64,000 bases of DNA from Hymenobacter glacieicola (GTDB lineage Bacteria > Bacteroidota > Bacteroidia > Cytophagales > Hymenobacteraceae): assembly GCF_014640315.1 (NCBI RefSeq), contig NZ_BMGS01000009.1:124001-188000 (forward strand), in the 5' to 3' direction. Of the stretch, positions 9,112 through 17,644 are shown piece by piece; the stretch's first letter is position 1; the number at the start of each line of letters is the position of its first letter. A program made the translations under genes and the position numbers. The notes beneath the pieces are model-generated. The model saw nothing but the letters and a program-made list of their open reading frames with translations, ran no database searches and was not told the origin of the DNA.

Positions 9112-9150
9112 ACAAGAAAGCCCGCGCTGCTATAGCGCGGGCTTTCTTGT
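9112..9150. terminator. Bidirectional terminator between MFS and VKOR-like genes
   Basis: 17-bp perfect stem (9112-9128 with 9134-9150) and a 5-base loop, lying between two convergent stop codons at 9085 and 9168. Confidence 0.85.
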
Positions 9151-9167
9151 AAATGTGATATAAGCGG

Positions 9168-9671
9168 TTACCGCCGACCCAGCAGCTTTTTGGCGCCCTT
9201 AATGGCCTCGGGCAAGGCCAGGGCCAGGGAGGCAAACGAGGCCACTGTGGCTACCTGGCAGTAAAAGCACAGGGCCTTGTTTTCCTGCCACTCGTCGCGG
9301 CCCAGCTTCACGGTTGTAAGCGAGTCGAACAAGGTTTTGACGCCCATGGCGACCGGTAGTAAGGGCTGCTTGCTAGCTCGGTGCAGGCCCCCGGCTCCGG
9401 CCAGGGTGGCCGTAATGCCATAGGTAACAATCATCGGCAGCGCGTCGGGGGTATCCATGCGCTTGTAGGCGTAGTCCGAGGCATCCACCTTATCGGAGTC
9501 AAATGGGCCAAGGGGTGGGTCGGGCAGGTGCTTAATGATGCCGGTTTGGTAGAGGCTGACTATCTGGCCGGCCGCCACCCCGAGCAGGGACAGGCCGATA
9601 ATCCAGCGGCGGCGTTTCAGGTCGGGGCTTTGGCCGTGCCGGAGTTCGAGGCTAAGTTGGGTAGGATCCAT
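9168..9671 (-). CDS. Vitamin K epoxide reductase (VKOR)-family membrane protein
   Basis: A 167-residue membrane protein with hydrophobic stretches near 23-40, 78-95 and 137-155. Two family marks are seen: the loop GPFDSDKVDAS (55-65) followed by a Tyr-rich segment, and the redox motif CFYC (Cys135, Cys138), the CxxC that faces the quinone in VKOR. VKOR proteins oxidise quinone-linked disulfides to support disulfide-bond formation. Here the loop cysteine pair that normally relays electrons to a thioredoxin-like partner is missing, because Cys135 and Cys138 are the only cysteines. Its activity is therefore uncertain. It is convergent with the MFS gene; the 65-residue gene upstream at 9749-9946 is on the same strand. 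Confidence 0.8.
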   Translation of the reverse strand: MDPTQLSLELRHGQSPDLKRRRWIIGLSLLGVAAGQIVSLYQTGIIKHLPDPPLGPFDSDKVDASDYAYKRMDTPDALPMIVTYGITATLAGAGGLHRASKQPLLPVAMGVKTLFDSLTTVKLGRDEWQENKALCFYCQVATVASFASLALALPEAIKGAKKLLGRR

Positions 9672-9748
9672 CAGAAAAACAGTAGCAGGTGGTTTGTGCT
9701 ACCGGAGTACGTACTTCTGCGGGGGTAGGGTTAAGGTAGAGCTTGCGG

Positions 9749-9946
9749 TTATCGGTTGAGAAAGTCTTTCACTTTGGGGTGGCTGAACAGCTTATAGATA
9801 AACCCTACGGCCCCCGTTAGCACCGGTAGAGCCCCGGTAATCAGGAGCACATCGGCGCCTTGCCAGTGCAGGATTTTGAACATAGCGCCTACAACGTTAG
9901 CGCTCAGCCCAAGGCAGAATAGCAGAAGAAAGTGTTTGGTTTTCAT
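9749..9946 (-). CDS. Small GldL-like membrane protein
   Basis: A 65-residue protein with two transmembrane helices (about 5-22 and 33-52). The segment MFKILHWQGADVLLITG resembles the N-terminal membrane helices of GldL, where the FKIxHW(P/Q)GA motif is typical. It lacks the long cytoplasmic part of the gliding/type IX secretion subunit, so it is a stand-alone relative and its role is unknown. The start MKTKHF at 9946 is the only sensible one. The gene is followed on the same strand by the VKOR-like gene 77 bases away and could be co-transcribed with it. It is divergent from addB. Confidence 0.7.
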   Translation of the reverse strand: MKTKHFLLLFCLGLSANVVGAMFKILHWQGADVLLITGALPVLTGAVGFIYKLFSHPKVKDFLNR

Positions 9947-10038
9947 GAAAGCATTTTTTTGCCGGCCAGGCTACCAATCTCCCGCAAGGTAACCGCTGGG
10001 CCTTCTTCCTCCGAAACTATTTCCAGCGCGTCCGGCCT

Positions 10039-10046
10039 TATCTTTA
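10039..10046 (+). promoter_or_regulatory. -7 element directly before addB
   Basis: TATCTTTA ends 6 bases before the ATG at 10053. If used, the mRNA would have almost no leader. Confidence 0.5.
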
Positions 10047-10052
10047 CACTGT

Positions 10053-13000
10053 ATGATTACCGCTCCTGCTGCCCCTGCTACCCTTGCCCCGCTTGCTGCC
10101 CGCCCCGATACCACGCCCTTTCTTACGCGCATGGCCCGGGAACTGGTGGCGAAGTACGGCCCCAGCGGCGACCTGTCCGATTTGGTGGTGGTGGTGCCTA
10201 CCCGGCGCGCCGTGGTGTACTTGCAGAACGAGCTGAGCCTGGCCGCCGAGGCCGGGCAGGCCGTGTGGAGCCCGCGCATTGCGGCCATGGAAGACTACAT
10301 GGTGGAGCTGGCCGGCGTGCAGGTAGAGGAGCCCATTGCCCTGCAGCTGCTGCTGTTCGAAATTCTGCGCGACATCGACCCCAAGCTGGATTTCGACCAG
10401 TTCGTGGGCTGGTCGGGCCTGCTGCTCCAGGACTTTTCCAGCCTCGACCAGAACCTGGCTTCGCCCAAAAAAGTGTTCGAGTACCTGAGTCAGGCTAAAG
10501 CCTTGGAACGCTGGGAGTTGGGAGCTGAGCCAGCCGCGCAAAGCACCACGGCCGCCTACTTCCGCTTCTGGGACGACTTGGAGAAGGTGTACCGCCGCCT
10601 GCGTCGCCGCATGGAGCAGACCCACTTGGCGTACCCCGGCCTCTCCTACCGCCTGGCCGTGAACCGCGTGCAGGATCGGCTGGAAAAAGACGAAACCCTA
10701 CCCCAACACGTGTTCATTGGCCTGGGCTTGCTCTCGAAAGCCGAGGAAAAGCTGATCCGGCTGCTGCGCAAGGCCCGCCGGGCGGAAGTATTTTTCGATG
10801 CCGATGCGTTTTATCTGGAAAAAGGTTCGCCCAACCGGGCCGGCCAGCACCTGCGCCAGTACCAGGAGTTGTTCGATTTGCCCTGGGAAAACTTCGGCGG
10901 CCCGGCCGAGCTACTGCGCGGACTGCCCCGGGAAGTGCGCTTCGTGGGCGTGGCCAACGCCTCCATGCAGGGCAAGGTGGCCGGGCAGCTGCTGGCCGAG
11001 TCGCGGAAGCTGAACCCCACGGCCAAGGTAGCCGTGGTGCTGCCCGACGAAACCCTGCTGCTGCCCGTGCTGCACGGCCTACCCCTGGAGGCCGTGCCGG
11101 AGTACAACGTGACCATGGGCCTCAACTTCCAGAGCACACCCCTGTTCAACCTGGTGGATCTGCTGTTTGAGGTGCACCTGACGGGCGTGCGCGAAGGCTC
11201 GCCGGAAACCGGCTACGGAGTGCCGCGCTACCACCATCTGGCCGTCAGCAAGCTGCTCCAGCACCCGTTCCTGCGCCGCTACCAGCACTGGCTCGACAAG
11301 CAGGAGGACACCCAGCACCACGGCCTGCTCGACCACGTCTGCCGGGCCATTGTCAAGCGTCACGCCGTGCTGCTGCCCGCCGAGGAGCTGGTGGAGCTGG
11401 GCCGCGGCCACCAGTTGCTAGAAGCCCTATTCGCTACCTGGAACAACTGCGACGACATCATTGCGGCCTGCTACACGCTCATCAACCTACTCAAACAAGC
11501 CTACCAGGACCAGCATTCGGCCATTGAAGCCGAGTACCTCTACCTGTTCTTCACCCTGGTCAAGCGCCTGGATTCGGTGTTTGACTGCCGGGAGCAGCGG
11601 CTGTCGGTGCGCTCCTTCCGGCGGTTTCTGTACGAGCAGATGAAGGCGACGCGCCTGCCCTTCAGCGGGGAGCCTATTGCCGACGTGCAGGTGATGGGCC
11701 TGCTGGAAACCCGCGCCCTCGACTTCGACCATATCATCATTCTGAGCTGCAACGAGAACGTGCTGCCGGCCCCCAAGCGCCACAGCTCCCTGTTCCCGTA
11801 CGACGTGCTGACCACGTTCCAGCTGCCTACCTACGCCGACCACGAAGCCGCCACGGCCCACCAGTTCTGGCGCCTCTTGCAGCGGGCTGGCCAAGTGGAT
11901 CTGCTCCACATTCTGCCCGGCGCCGAGGGCACCCGCACCGGGGAGCGGAGCCGCTTTTTGCTGCAGATTGAAAACGACTTGGCCGTGCAGAACCCCGGCC
12001 TGGTACTGCGCGACTTGACAGTTACCGCCGCCCCCGAAGAGGTAGTACTGCCTCCCCTGCATGCGGGAGCCGCCGTGCTGGAAGCTTCCACCGAAGCCCC
12101 GGACCTGGTGCTGGAGAAAGATACCGGCATGCTGCTGGCCCTGCGCGAGGTGCTGACCAAAGGCCTCTCGCCCACCGGCCTGAACCAGTACCTGAACTGC
12201 TCCCTGCAGTTCTACTTCCAGCGCGTAGCCCGCTTCCGCGAAAACGACGAGGTAGAAGAAGCCTTGGGCCCCGATGGGTTCGGCACGGTGGTACACGAGG
12301 CGCTGGAGGAGCTGTTCGGTCCGTTCCAACAGAACCGGCAATCCGTTACGGCCCAGGATATTCCGGGCCTGCTGAAGCTCGCGCCCGTCATGGTGGCCAA
12401 GGCCTTGCGCCGGGAAGAAGATGGCCGCCATGCCCGCGCCGACGAAGGCCTGAACCACGTGCTGGGGCAGGTAGCCAGCCAACTCGTGCGCCGCTACCTG
12501 GAAATCCTGCTGGAGCAGCCCGACGCCCTGCCCCTGCTCATTCAAAGCCAGGAAGAAGCCCTGCAAACCACCGTGTACGTGCCCCTGCCCACCGGCGAGA
12601 AGCTACCCGTGAGCCTCGTCGGCTTTGCCGACCGGGTGGACCAGCTGCCCGATGGCCGCCTGCGGGTAGTCGACTACAAAACGGGCATGGTGGAAAAGTA
12701 CCACCTGCAGCTGCTCAAGCGCGGCGAAGGGCCCGCCGATGCCGTGCAGCGCCTGCTCACCGATGCTACCCCCGCCGCCGATAAAGTGCGCCAGCTCTGG
12801 CTCTACCGCTTCCTGCTGGCCCAAGGTGGCCGCCCCGCCGCTGACGCCGCCATTATTTCCCTGCGCAACCTCAGCGCCGGCCCCATGTCGGCCGATATGA
12901 GCTTTCTCACGGCCGACGGCCAGGATTTCGTGCAGCACAGCGAGCAGCTCCTGGGCCAGCTCGTCAACCGCATCCTCGACCCCGAAGAGCCCATCCGCAA

Positions 13001-13058
13001 AACCGACGACCTGGAAAAGTGCCAGTACTGCCCATATAAAGGCATCTGCGCTAGGTAA
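10053..13058 (+). CDS. addB: AddB-like PD-(D/E)XK nuclease with Fe-S cysteines
   Basis: Predicted partner of the AddA-like protein, 1001 residues. The N-terminal part (VVVVPTRRAVVYLQNEL, about 47-63) belongs to the inactivated helicase fold of AddB. The C-terminal nuclease starts at SPTGLNQYLNCSLQFYF and carries VVDYKTG with Asp874 and Lys876. Cys716 together with Cys990, Cys993 and Cys999 (motif C-Q-Y-C-P-Y-K-G-I-C) form the four-cysteine iron-sulfur staple known from AddB. All key nuclease and cluster residues are present, so it should be active. In the usual arrangement addA and addB are neighbours; here they are separated by three genes, two of them on the opposite strand. Confidence 0.9.
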   Translation: MITAPAAPATLAPLAARPDTTPFLTRMARELVAKYGPSGDLSDLVVVVPTRRAVVYLQNELSLAAEAGQAVWSPRIAAMEDYMVELAGVQVEEPIALQLLLFEILRDIDPKLDFDQFVGWSGLLLQDFSSLDQNLASPKKVFEYLSQAKALERWELGAEPAAQSTTAAYFRFWDDLEKVYRRLRRRMEQTHLAYPGLSYRLAVNRVQDRLEKDETLPQHVFIGLGLLSKAEEKLIRLLRKARRAEVFFDADAFYLEKGSPNRAGQHLRQYQELFDLPWENFGGPAELLRGLPREVRFVGVANASMQGKVAGQLLAESRKLNPTAKVAVVLPDETLLLPVLHGLPLEAVPEYNVTMGLNFQSTPLFNLVDLLFEVHLTGVREGSPETGYGVPRYHHLAVSKLLQHPFLRRYQHWLDKQEDTQHHGLLDHVCRAIVKRHAVLLPAEELVELGRGHQLLEALFATWNNCDDIIAACYTLINLLKQAYQDQHSAIEAEYLYLFFTLVKRLDSVFDCREQRLSVRSFRRFLYEQMKATRLPFSGEPIADVQVMGLLETRALDFDHIIILSCNENVLPAPKRHSSLFPYDVLTTFQLPTYADHEAATAHQFWRLLQRAGQVDLLHILPGAEGTRTGERSRFLLQIENDLAVQNPGLVLRDLTVTAAPEEVVLPPLHAGAAVLEASTEAPDLVLEKDTGMLLALREVLTKGLSPTGLNQYLNCSLQFYFQRVARFRENDEVEEALGPDGFGTVVHEALEELFGPFQQNRQSVTAQDIPGLLKLAPVMVAKALRREEDGRHARADEGLNHVLGQVASQLVRRYLEILLEQPDALPLLIQSQEEALQTTVYVPLPTGEKLPVSLVGFADRVDQLPDGRLRVVDYKTGMVEKYHLQLLKRGEGPADAVQRLLTDATPAADKVRQLWLYRFLLAQGGRPAADAAIISLRNLSAGPMSADMSFLTADGQDFVQHSEQLLGQLVNRILDPEEPIRKTDDLEKCQYCPYKGICAR

Positions 13059-13271
13059 AGAACCCATTGTTGCGTACTAGGGCTAGCGTCTAGTTCCCCT
13101 TTTCAGATGAGGGGGGGTTAGGGGTGGTTGATGATACCAGAACGATTACTAGCGCAAGACTCTAGATGAGGTTCAACGAGTCAACCACCCCTAGCCCCTC
13201 CTTTCCAAGTTGCGTACTAGCGCTAGTACGCAACTTGGGGTAATTACACCCTACCTTGCGGCCTCATACCT
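13059..13271. repeat. Intergenic repeat region with nested palindromes
   Basis: Bases 13112-13131 match the reverse complement of 13181-13200 at 18 of 20 positions (core GGGGTGGTTGA / TCAACCACCCC). Next to it 13205-13238 is a perfect 34-bp palindrome with the sequence TTGCGTACTAG in its arm, and a direct copy of that 11-mer also lies at 13070-13080. CAACCACCCCTAGCCCCTCC-type strings are common interspersed repeats in several phyla. The region follows the addB stop and may also terminate it. Confidence 0.7.
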
Positions 13272-13721
13272 ATGATCATTCAACACATGGACAAATTCAT
13301 GCGGGCGGCCATTGATGAGGCGCTTCAGGGCCGGAAAGAAGGCGGTATTCCGATTGGCTCGGTGCTGCGCCGGGGCGAGGAAATCGTGAGTCGCGGCCAC
13401 AACAAGCGCGTGCAGGAGCTGGACCCCATTGCCCACGGCGAAATGGATGCCCTGCGCAACGCCGGCCGCCAGCGCACTTACCGCGACACGGTGCTCTATA
13501 CCACCCTGATGCCCTGCTACATGTGCGCGGGCACCATTGTGCAGTTCAAGATTCCGAAGGTGGTCGTGGGTGAGGCCCAGACCTTTGGCGAATCCCAGGC
13601 GTTTTTGGAGTCGCACGGCGTGGAGGTCGAAATTTTGAACCTGCCTGAGTGCGTGCAAATGATGCAGGACTTCATTCGCGACGAGCCCACGCTCTGGAAC
13701 GAGGACATCATGGAGCTGTAA
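13272..13721 (+). CDS. Cytosine/nucleoside deaminase (CDA fold)
   Basis: Zinc-dependent deaminase of 149 residues. The zinc site is complete: His55-Gly-Glu57 (proton shuttle Glu) and PCYMC with Cys82 and Cys85. The pattern MDKFMRAAIDEA, GRKEGGIPIGSVL, DPIAHGEMDALRNAGR and the ending ELWNED-like LWNEDI closely follow the yeast-type FCY1 cytosine deaminases, so deamination of cytosine to uracil is the best guess; a related base or nucleoside is possible. An internal ATG five codons in is an alternative start. Two small genes follow closely (12-base gap, then a 4-base overlap), suggesting one operon. TACCTTGC at 13252-13259 is a possible weak -7 element. Confidence 0.88.
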   Translation: MIIQHMDKFMRAAIDEALQGRKEGGIPIGSVLRRGEEIVSRGHNKRVQELDPIAHGEMDALRNAGRQRTYRDTVLYTTLMPCYMCAGTIVQFKIPKVVVGEAQTFGESQAFLESHGVEVEILNLPECVQMMQDFIRDEPTLWNEDIMEL

Positions 13722-13733
13722 CTGCCCTACTAC

Positions 13734-14027
13734 ATGACGACGGCCACCAAAAAATGCCCGCACTGTGGCCACTGGACTGAGTGGCAGCAGCAGCCTACCG
13801 ATCAGTGCCAGCACTGCGGACAGACCTTGGAGCCCTACCGCGTGGCCAGCGACGAGGCCCGGCACCGCCTATCGGAGCAGCCGGTTTCCTCCCTGATGCT
13901 GATTGAAATAAAGCCGGAGGATGGCGCGCTGGTGCGCGGGCTGAAGTATCTCATTAGGGGCGGACAGCTGGCCTTTGCGGCTCTCATGGCCTTTATGATC
14001 TGGCTGGTAACGGCCCTGGCCGGATGA
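13734..14027 (+). CDS. Zinc-ribbon protein with one C-terminal membrane helix
   Basis: A 97-residue protein of unknown function. The N-terminus has two knuckles, CPHC (8-11) and CQHC (25-28), that should bind one zinc. A C-terminal hydrophobic helix (about 75-95) anchors it in the membrane. It lies 12 bases after the deaminase stop and its TGA overlaps the next ATG, so the three genes are probably co-transcribed. No enzyme motif is seen. Confidence 0.75.
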   Translation: MTTATKKCPHCGHWTEWQQQPTDQCQHCGQTLEPYRVASDEARHRLSEQPVSSLMLIEIKPEDGALVRGLKYLIRGGQLAFAALMAFMIWLVTALAG

Positions 14028-14404
14028 GGCTGCCCGCCGAGCTGCGCCATCCTTTGTTTGTGCTCGGCACCTGTCTGTACGTGTTTGCGTGCATCAACCG
14101 CTACTGGCTCAGCGGGCGGCTACCTACCTTCGTGAACTCCCACCTGGCTGATCTGGTTGACCTGCCGCTGCAACTGACCATGGTTCTGTGGCTGATGCGT
14201 CGGTTTTACTTCCGCCAGCCCAGCTTTGTGCTGCCGCTCTCCTGGATTGTGGCCAGTTGGGTGGTGGTGGCCGTCTGGTTTGAGGTGCTTCTGCCCCTGT
14301 TTAACCCGAAAAGAGTGGCCGATCCGCTGGATGTGGTGGCCTACACCGTGGGCGGGCTGGTGTTCTGGCGCTGGATGAACCGCCCCGACACCACCCCGGC
14401 CTAA
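14024..14404 (+). CDS. Small integral membrane protein, unknown function
   Basis: A 126-residue protein with four predicted transmembrane segments (about 10-26, 43-60, 68-92 and 100-117). The last part, PLDVVAYTVGGLVFW, is reminiscent of VanZ-like proteins, where an Asp and a Gly-rich turn lie in a late helix, but the match is weak. Its ATG overlaps the stop of the zinc-ribbon gene by four bases, which indicates translational coupling. A GC-rich hairpin at 14440-14468 ends the unit. Confidence 0.65.
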   Translation: MRLPAELRHPLFVLGTCLYVFACINRYWLSGRLPTFVNSHLADLVDLPLQLTMVLWLMRRFYFRQPSFVLPLSWIVASWVVVAVWFEVLLPLFNPKRVADPLDVVAYTVGGLVFWRWMNRPDTTPA

Positions 14405-14439
14405 CCCCCGCCCCGATTCCGCGCGTATAACAACTTCAT

Positions 14440-14468
14440 AGCCCCGACGGCCTCTTGGTCGCGGGGCT
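14440..14468 (+). terminator. Terminator after the deaminase operon
   Basis: Stem AGCCCCG/CGGGGCT (14440-14446 with 14462-14468) followed by TCTGTTTT, 36 bases after the stop at 14404. Confidence 0.65.
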
Positions 14469-14505
14469 TCTGTTTTAGCCCGCTGGGCGTAGCTTATTCA
14501 CCCCT

Positions 14506-15330
14506 ATGATTCAGGATTTTCACCGCGTATTGTCGGCCTACTGGCAGCAATTTTTGTTTCTCTTGCCCAAGCTGCTGATTGCCATTGTGCTGTTGGTAGC
14601 GGCCGTGTCCATTGCCAACCGGGTCAGTACCCTGCTGGGCGGGCGCCTGCGCCGCCGCTCCCACGACCCGCTACTGCCCAACTTTCTGGCCCAGCTCAGC
14701 AAGTGGGCCATGGTGCTGCTGGGCCTGATGGTAGCCCTTAACATCCTCGGGTTCACGGGGGTAGTGGGCAGCCTGATTGGGGCGGCGGGCGTGTCGGCGT
14801 TTATTGTGGGTTTTGCTTTCAAGGACATTGCCGAGAACTTCCTGGCCGGCGTCATCCTGGCCTTCAACCGCCCCTTCCATATCAACGACACGGTGCAGAT
14901 CAAAGACCTGATCGGGCACGTGGAGGGCCTGAACCTGCGCACTACCCTCATGCGCACCTTCGATGGCAAGCACATCTTTCTGCCCAACTCCATGGTGCTC
15001 AAGGAGCCGCTGATCAACTACACCCGCGACGGCAACCTGCGCCAGGATTTTCTGGTGAGCGTGGAGCTGGGCCCCGATGTTACGCCCGATGTGGCCATCA
15101 ACCTGATTCTGCAGTACCTGCGCACCATCTCCGATATTCAGCAAGCCCCGCGGGAACCCTATGTCAACCTGGAAAAGGCCACTCCCACTACCGCCGACCT
15201 GCGCGTGTACTTCTGGGCCGATTCGGAGGACTACCGCCGCGGGGTGCTCCAGCTCAAGAGCCGCATTATGCAGGAGGTCAAGCAAGAATTGCTTGGGGCC
15301 GGCCTGGGCGTGCCCGGACTCGGGCAGTAA
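14506..15330 (+). CDS. mscS: Small-conductance mechanosensitive channel (MscS family)
   Basis: Inner-membrane channel that opens under turgor stress, 274 residues, close to the E. coli MscS length. Three membrane helices cover about 20-112. The pore helix carries the Gly/Ala-rich stretch VGSLIGAAGVSAFIVGFAFKD, and the conserved ENFLAGVILAFNRPF with the beta-domain IKDLIGHVEGLNLRTT follows. The cytoplasmic cage domain (about 125-265) includes LPNSMVLKEPLINYT. The gene stands alone between the deaminase operon terminator and a repeat-rich gap. Confidence 0.93.
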   Translation: MIQDFHRVLSAYWQQFLFLLPKLLIAIVLLVAAVSIANRVSTLLGGRLRRRSHDPLLPNFLAQLSKWAMVLLGLMVALNILGFTGVVGSLIGAAGVSAFIVGFAFKDIAENFLAGVILAFNRPFHINDTVQIKDLIGHVEGLNLRTTLMRTFDGKHIFLPNSMVLKEPLINYTRDGNLRQDFLVSVELGPDVTPDVAINLILQYLRTISDIQQAPREPYVNLEKATPTTADLRVYFWADSEDYRRGVLQLKSRIMQEVKQELLGAGLGVPGLGQ

Positions 15331-15372
15331 GAGGTGAGGCGGTGAGATAGTGAATTGGTGAGTTTTTTGCGC

Positions 15373-15401
15373 TGTCATCCGGAGCGGGAGCGAAGGACCT
15401 G
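15373..15401. repeat. Half copy of the hairpin repeat
   Basis: GTCATCCGGAGCGGGAGCGAAGGACCT-like bases resemble one arm of the ~100-bp hairpin family, but no matching second arm is seen nearby. Confidence 0.5.
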
Positions 15402-15469
15402 ACTACCACACTCAATCACTCATCTATCAGGCTGCGTGGACAGTAGAAGAAACTTTTGAGTTAAATCAG

Positions 15470-15569
15470 ACCGTCATGCCGAGCGTAGCGAAGCATCGCG
15501 CGGGTTGAGGTTGCAGTAGCACTCAGCCGGCAGCCGCGCGATGCTTCGCCGCCGGCTCGGCACGACGGT
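15470..15569. repeat. Intergenic hairpin repeat, copy A
   Basis: An imperfect palindrome with outer arms ACCGTCATGCCGAGCG and its complement ending CGACGGT, inner arms around GAAGCATCGCGCG. It fills the 340-bp gap between mscS and the ClC gene with the half copy at 15373-15401; nothing else was seen in the gap except the promoter element. Confidence 0.75.
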
Positions 15570-15659
15570 CTTTCGTTTTTATTGTTCACACGGCCAAGCT
15601 CACCATTTCACCACTTCACAATTTCACCTCCTGCCCCCCTGCCCGTCTGACAATTTCAC

Positions 15660-15667
15660 CATCTTTG
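15660..15667 (+). promoter_or_regulatory. -7-like element next to the ClC start
   Basis: CATCTTTG differs from TAnnTTTG by one base and ends 3 bases before the ATG at 15671. Confidence 0.4.
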
Positions 15668-15670
15668 CCT

Positions 15671-17455
15671 ATGCCTAAAAGCACCGTTCACCGGCTGTTA
15701 CGCCCTTTGCTGTTATGGCGCCTGCGCCACATCAGCGACCGGGTGTACCTTATTTTGGTCAGCATGGTGGTGGGGCTGTTGGCGGGGTTGGCGGCGGTGG
15801 TGCTCAAAACCCTGGTCCACGACTCCCAAAAGGTGCTTAACGCCTGGGTGCCGGCTCAGTACCAGGTGTTTTCCAGCTCCCTCTACCCCATCATTGGCAT
15901 TGCCCTCACGGTGCTGTTCACCCGGTATTTCCTGGATGGCAACCTGGGGCGCGGTATCGGGCCTATCATCTATAACATTGCCCGGCAGGGTAGCGTGGTG
16001 CCCCGCAGCAAGCTGTATTCCCAGCTGGTTTCCTCGTTTCTGACGGTGACGTTTGGGGGCTCGGCGGGGTTGGAGGCCCCTATTTCCGTGACGGGCTCGG
16101 CCATTGGCTCCAACACGTCGCGGGTGCTGCGCATTGGCCGCCGCGAGCGGCGCCTGCTCACGGGTTGCGGGGCTGCCGCGGGGGTAGCGGCCATCTTTAA
16201 CTCGCCTATTGCCGGGGTGCTGTTTGCCGTTGAAGTTATTCTCTCGGAGCTGTCGGCGGCGTACTTTGTGCCGCTGCTAATTTCCTCGGCCACGGCTACG
16301 GTGGTTTCCAAGGCCCTGTACGCGGGCCAGCCCTTCGTGCTCATTACTACCTCCTGGCCCGTGGATGCCGTGCCGCTGTACCTGATGCTGGCCGTGTTTA
16401 CGGCTTTGTTGTCGGTATACATGATCCGGGTGTACTTCTGGGCCGACAAGTATTTCGAGCAGCTGCCGGGCACTTTTCGCAAGGTAGTGCTGGGGGGGCT
16501 GGCGTTGGGCGGACTGGTGTTTCTGTTTCCGCCCCTCTACGGCGAAGGCTATAACATTGTGCAGTTGCTGCTGGGCGGCCACTCCGACCAGCTGGTGGAT
16601 AATTCCCTGTTCGATGTTTTCCACGACCAAAGCGTGTGGCTGGTGCTGCTGGTGGCGGCGGGCAGTATGCTGCTGAAGGTGGTAGCCACCAGCATTACCA
16701 TTGGCTCCGGGGGCAACGGGGGCATGTTTGGCTCCTCGCTGTTTGCCGGGGCGCTGTGCGGTTTCGTGTTTGCGCGCCTGATTAACATGAGCGGCCTGTA
16801 CCCCATTTCCGAAGTGCACTTTATCGTGCTGGGCATGGCGGGTACCCTGGCCGGCGTGGTGCACGCGCCCCTGACCGGCATCTTCCTGATTGCTGAAATT
16901 ACCGGTGGCTACGCCCTGTTTGTGCCCCTGATGGTGGTGACTTCCGGCTCCTACCTGATTACGCGCTATTTCGAGCCGTACTCCGTGTACACCCGCAAGC
17001 TGGTGCAGAAGGGCGTGTACGTCAACCAGGACCGGGACCGGGGCCTGCTGGCCCAGCTCGACGTGGCCTCTCAGGTGCAAACCGATTTCCTACCCGTCCA
17101 CCCCGAGGACACCTTGGGCGAGCTGGTGCAAACCTTCCGCCACGCCACGCGCAACCTGTTTCCGGTGGTCGATGCGGGGGGGCATCTGCACGGCATTGTA
17201 AGCCTGGATACGGTGCGCGACGCCCTCTTCGACGACGAGCACTACAACACCACCCGCGTCCGGGACCTGATGACCGACCCGCCCGCCATTGTCCGCCCCG
17301 ATGATACCTTGCTGGACACGCTGCGGTGCATGGAGCAGCTCGGCGCCTGGGCCCTGCCCGTGCTCAGCCCCGAAGACCGGTACATGGGCTTCCTGCTGAA
17401 GTCTACCATCCTGGCCAACTACCGCCGGCAGCTAATCAAGGAAAGCGAAAACTAA
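15671..17455 (+). CDS. ClC chloride channel/antiporter with two CBS domains
   Basis: Membrane chloride transporter of 594 residues. The ClC selectivity motifs are visible: GGSAGLEAP (129-137), which keeps the gating glutamate as Glu135 (the family usually has G-R/K-E-G-P), and GSGGNGGMFGSSLFAG in the second half. The last ~140 residues form a CBS pair (VHPEDTLGELVQTFRHA, then VRDLMTDPPAIVRPDDTL) that may bind adenine nucleotides. Because Glu135 is kept, H+/Cl- exchange is more likely than passive conduction, but this is inference. The ATG at 15671 is preferred over a TTG two codons earlier, which lies in the promoter-like box. Confidence 0.92.
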   Translation: MPKSTVHRLLRPLLLWRLRHISDRVYLILVSMVVGLLAGLAAVVLKTLVHDSQKVLNAWVPAQYQVFSSSLYPIIGIALTVLFTRYFLDGNLGRGIGPIIYNIARQGSVVPRSKLYSQLVSSFLTVTFGGSAGLEAPISVTGSAIGSNTSRVLRIGRRERRLLTGCGAAAGVAAIFNSPIAGVLFAVEVILSELSAAYFVPLLISSATATVVSKALYAGQPFVLITTSWPVDAVPLYLMLAVFTALLSVYMIRVYFWADKYFEQLPGTFRKVVLGGLALGGLVFLFPPLYGEGYNIVQLLLGGHSDQLVDNSLFDVFHDQSVWLVLLVAAGSMLLKVVATSITIGSGGNGGMFGSSLFAGALCGFVFARLINMSGLYPISEVHFIVLGMAGTLAGVVHAPLTGIFLIAEITGGYALFVPLMVVTSGSYLITRYFEPYSVYTRKLVQKGVYVNQDRDRGLLAQLDVASQVQTDFLPVHPEDTLGELVQTFRHATRNLFPVVDAGGHLHGIVSLDTVRDALFDDEHYNTTRVRDLMTDPPAIVRPDDTLLDTLRCMEQLGAWALPVLSPEDRYMGFLLKSTILANYRRQLIKESEN

Positions 17456-17632
17456 CCTGGCAACGGCTTACCAACCCCGCCCGGAAACGCAGGCCGCCTA
17501 CCTATGCCCGAGCCAGGCGGCCGGGTTGGCTGCTGACCCAGCTGGCCGCCTGGCTGGGCGTGGTGCGGCGCAGCCTAGCTGGCCCGCTCCGCCGAAGTTT
17601 CGGGTAGCAACTGCCAGCTGAAAGCTGCGCTC

Positions 17633-17640
17633 TACCTTTG
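17633..17640 (+). promoter_or_regulatory. -7 promoter element, leaderless mRNA predicted
   Basis: TACCTTTG ends 4 bases before the ATG at 17645, so transcription should start at the A of the start codon. Confidence 0.65.
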
Positions 17641-17644
17641 CCCT

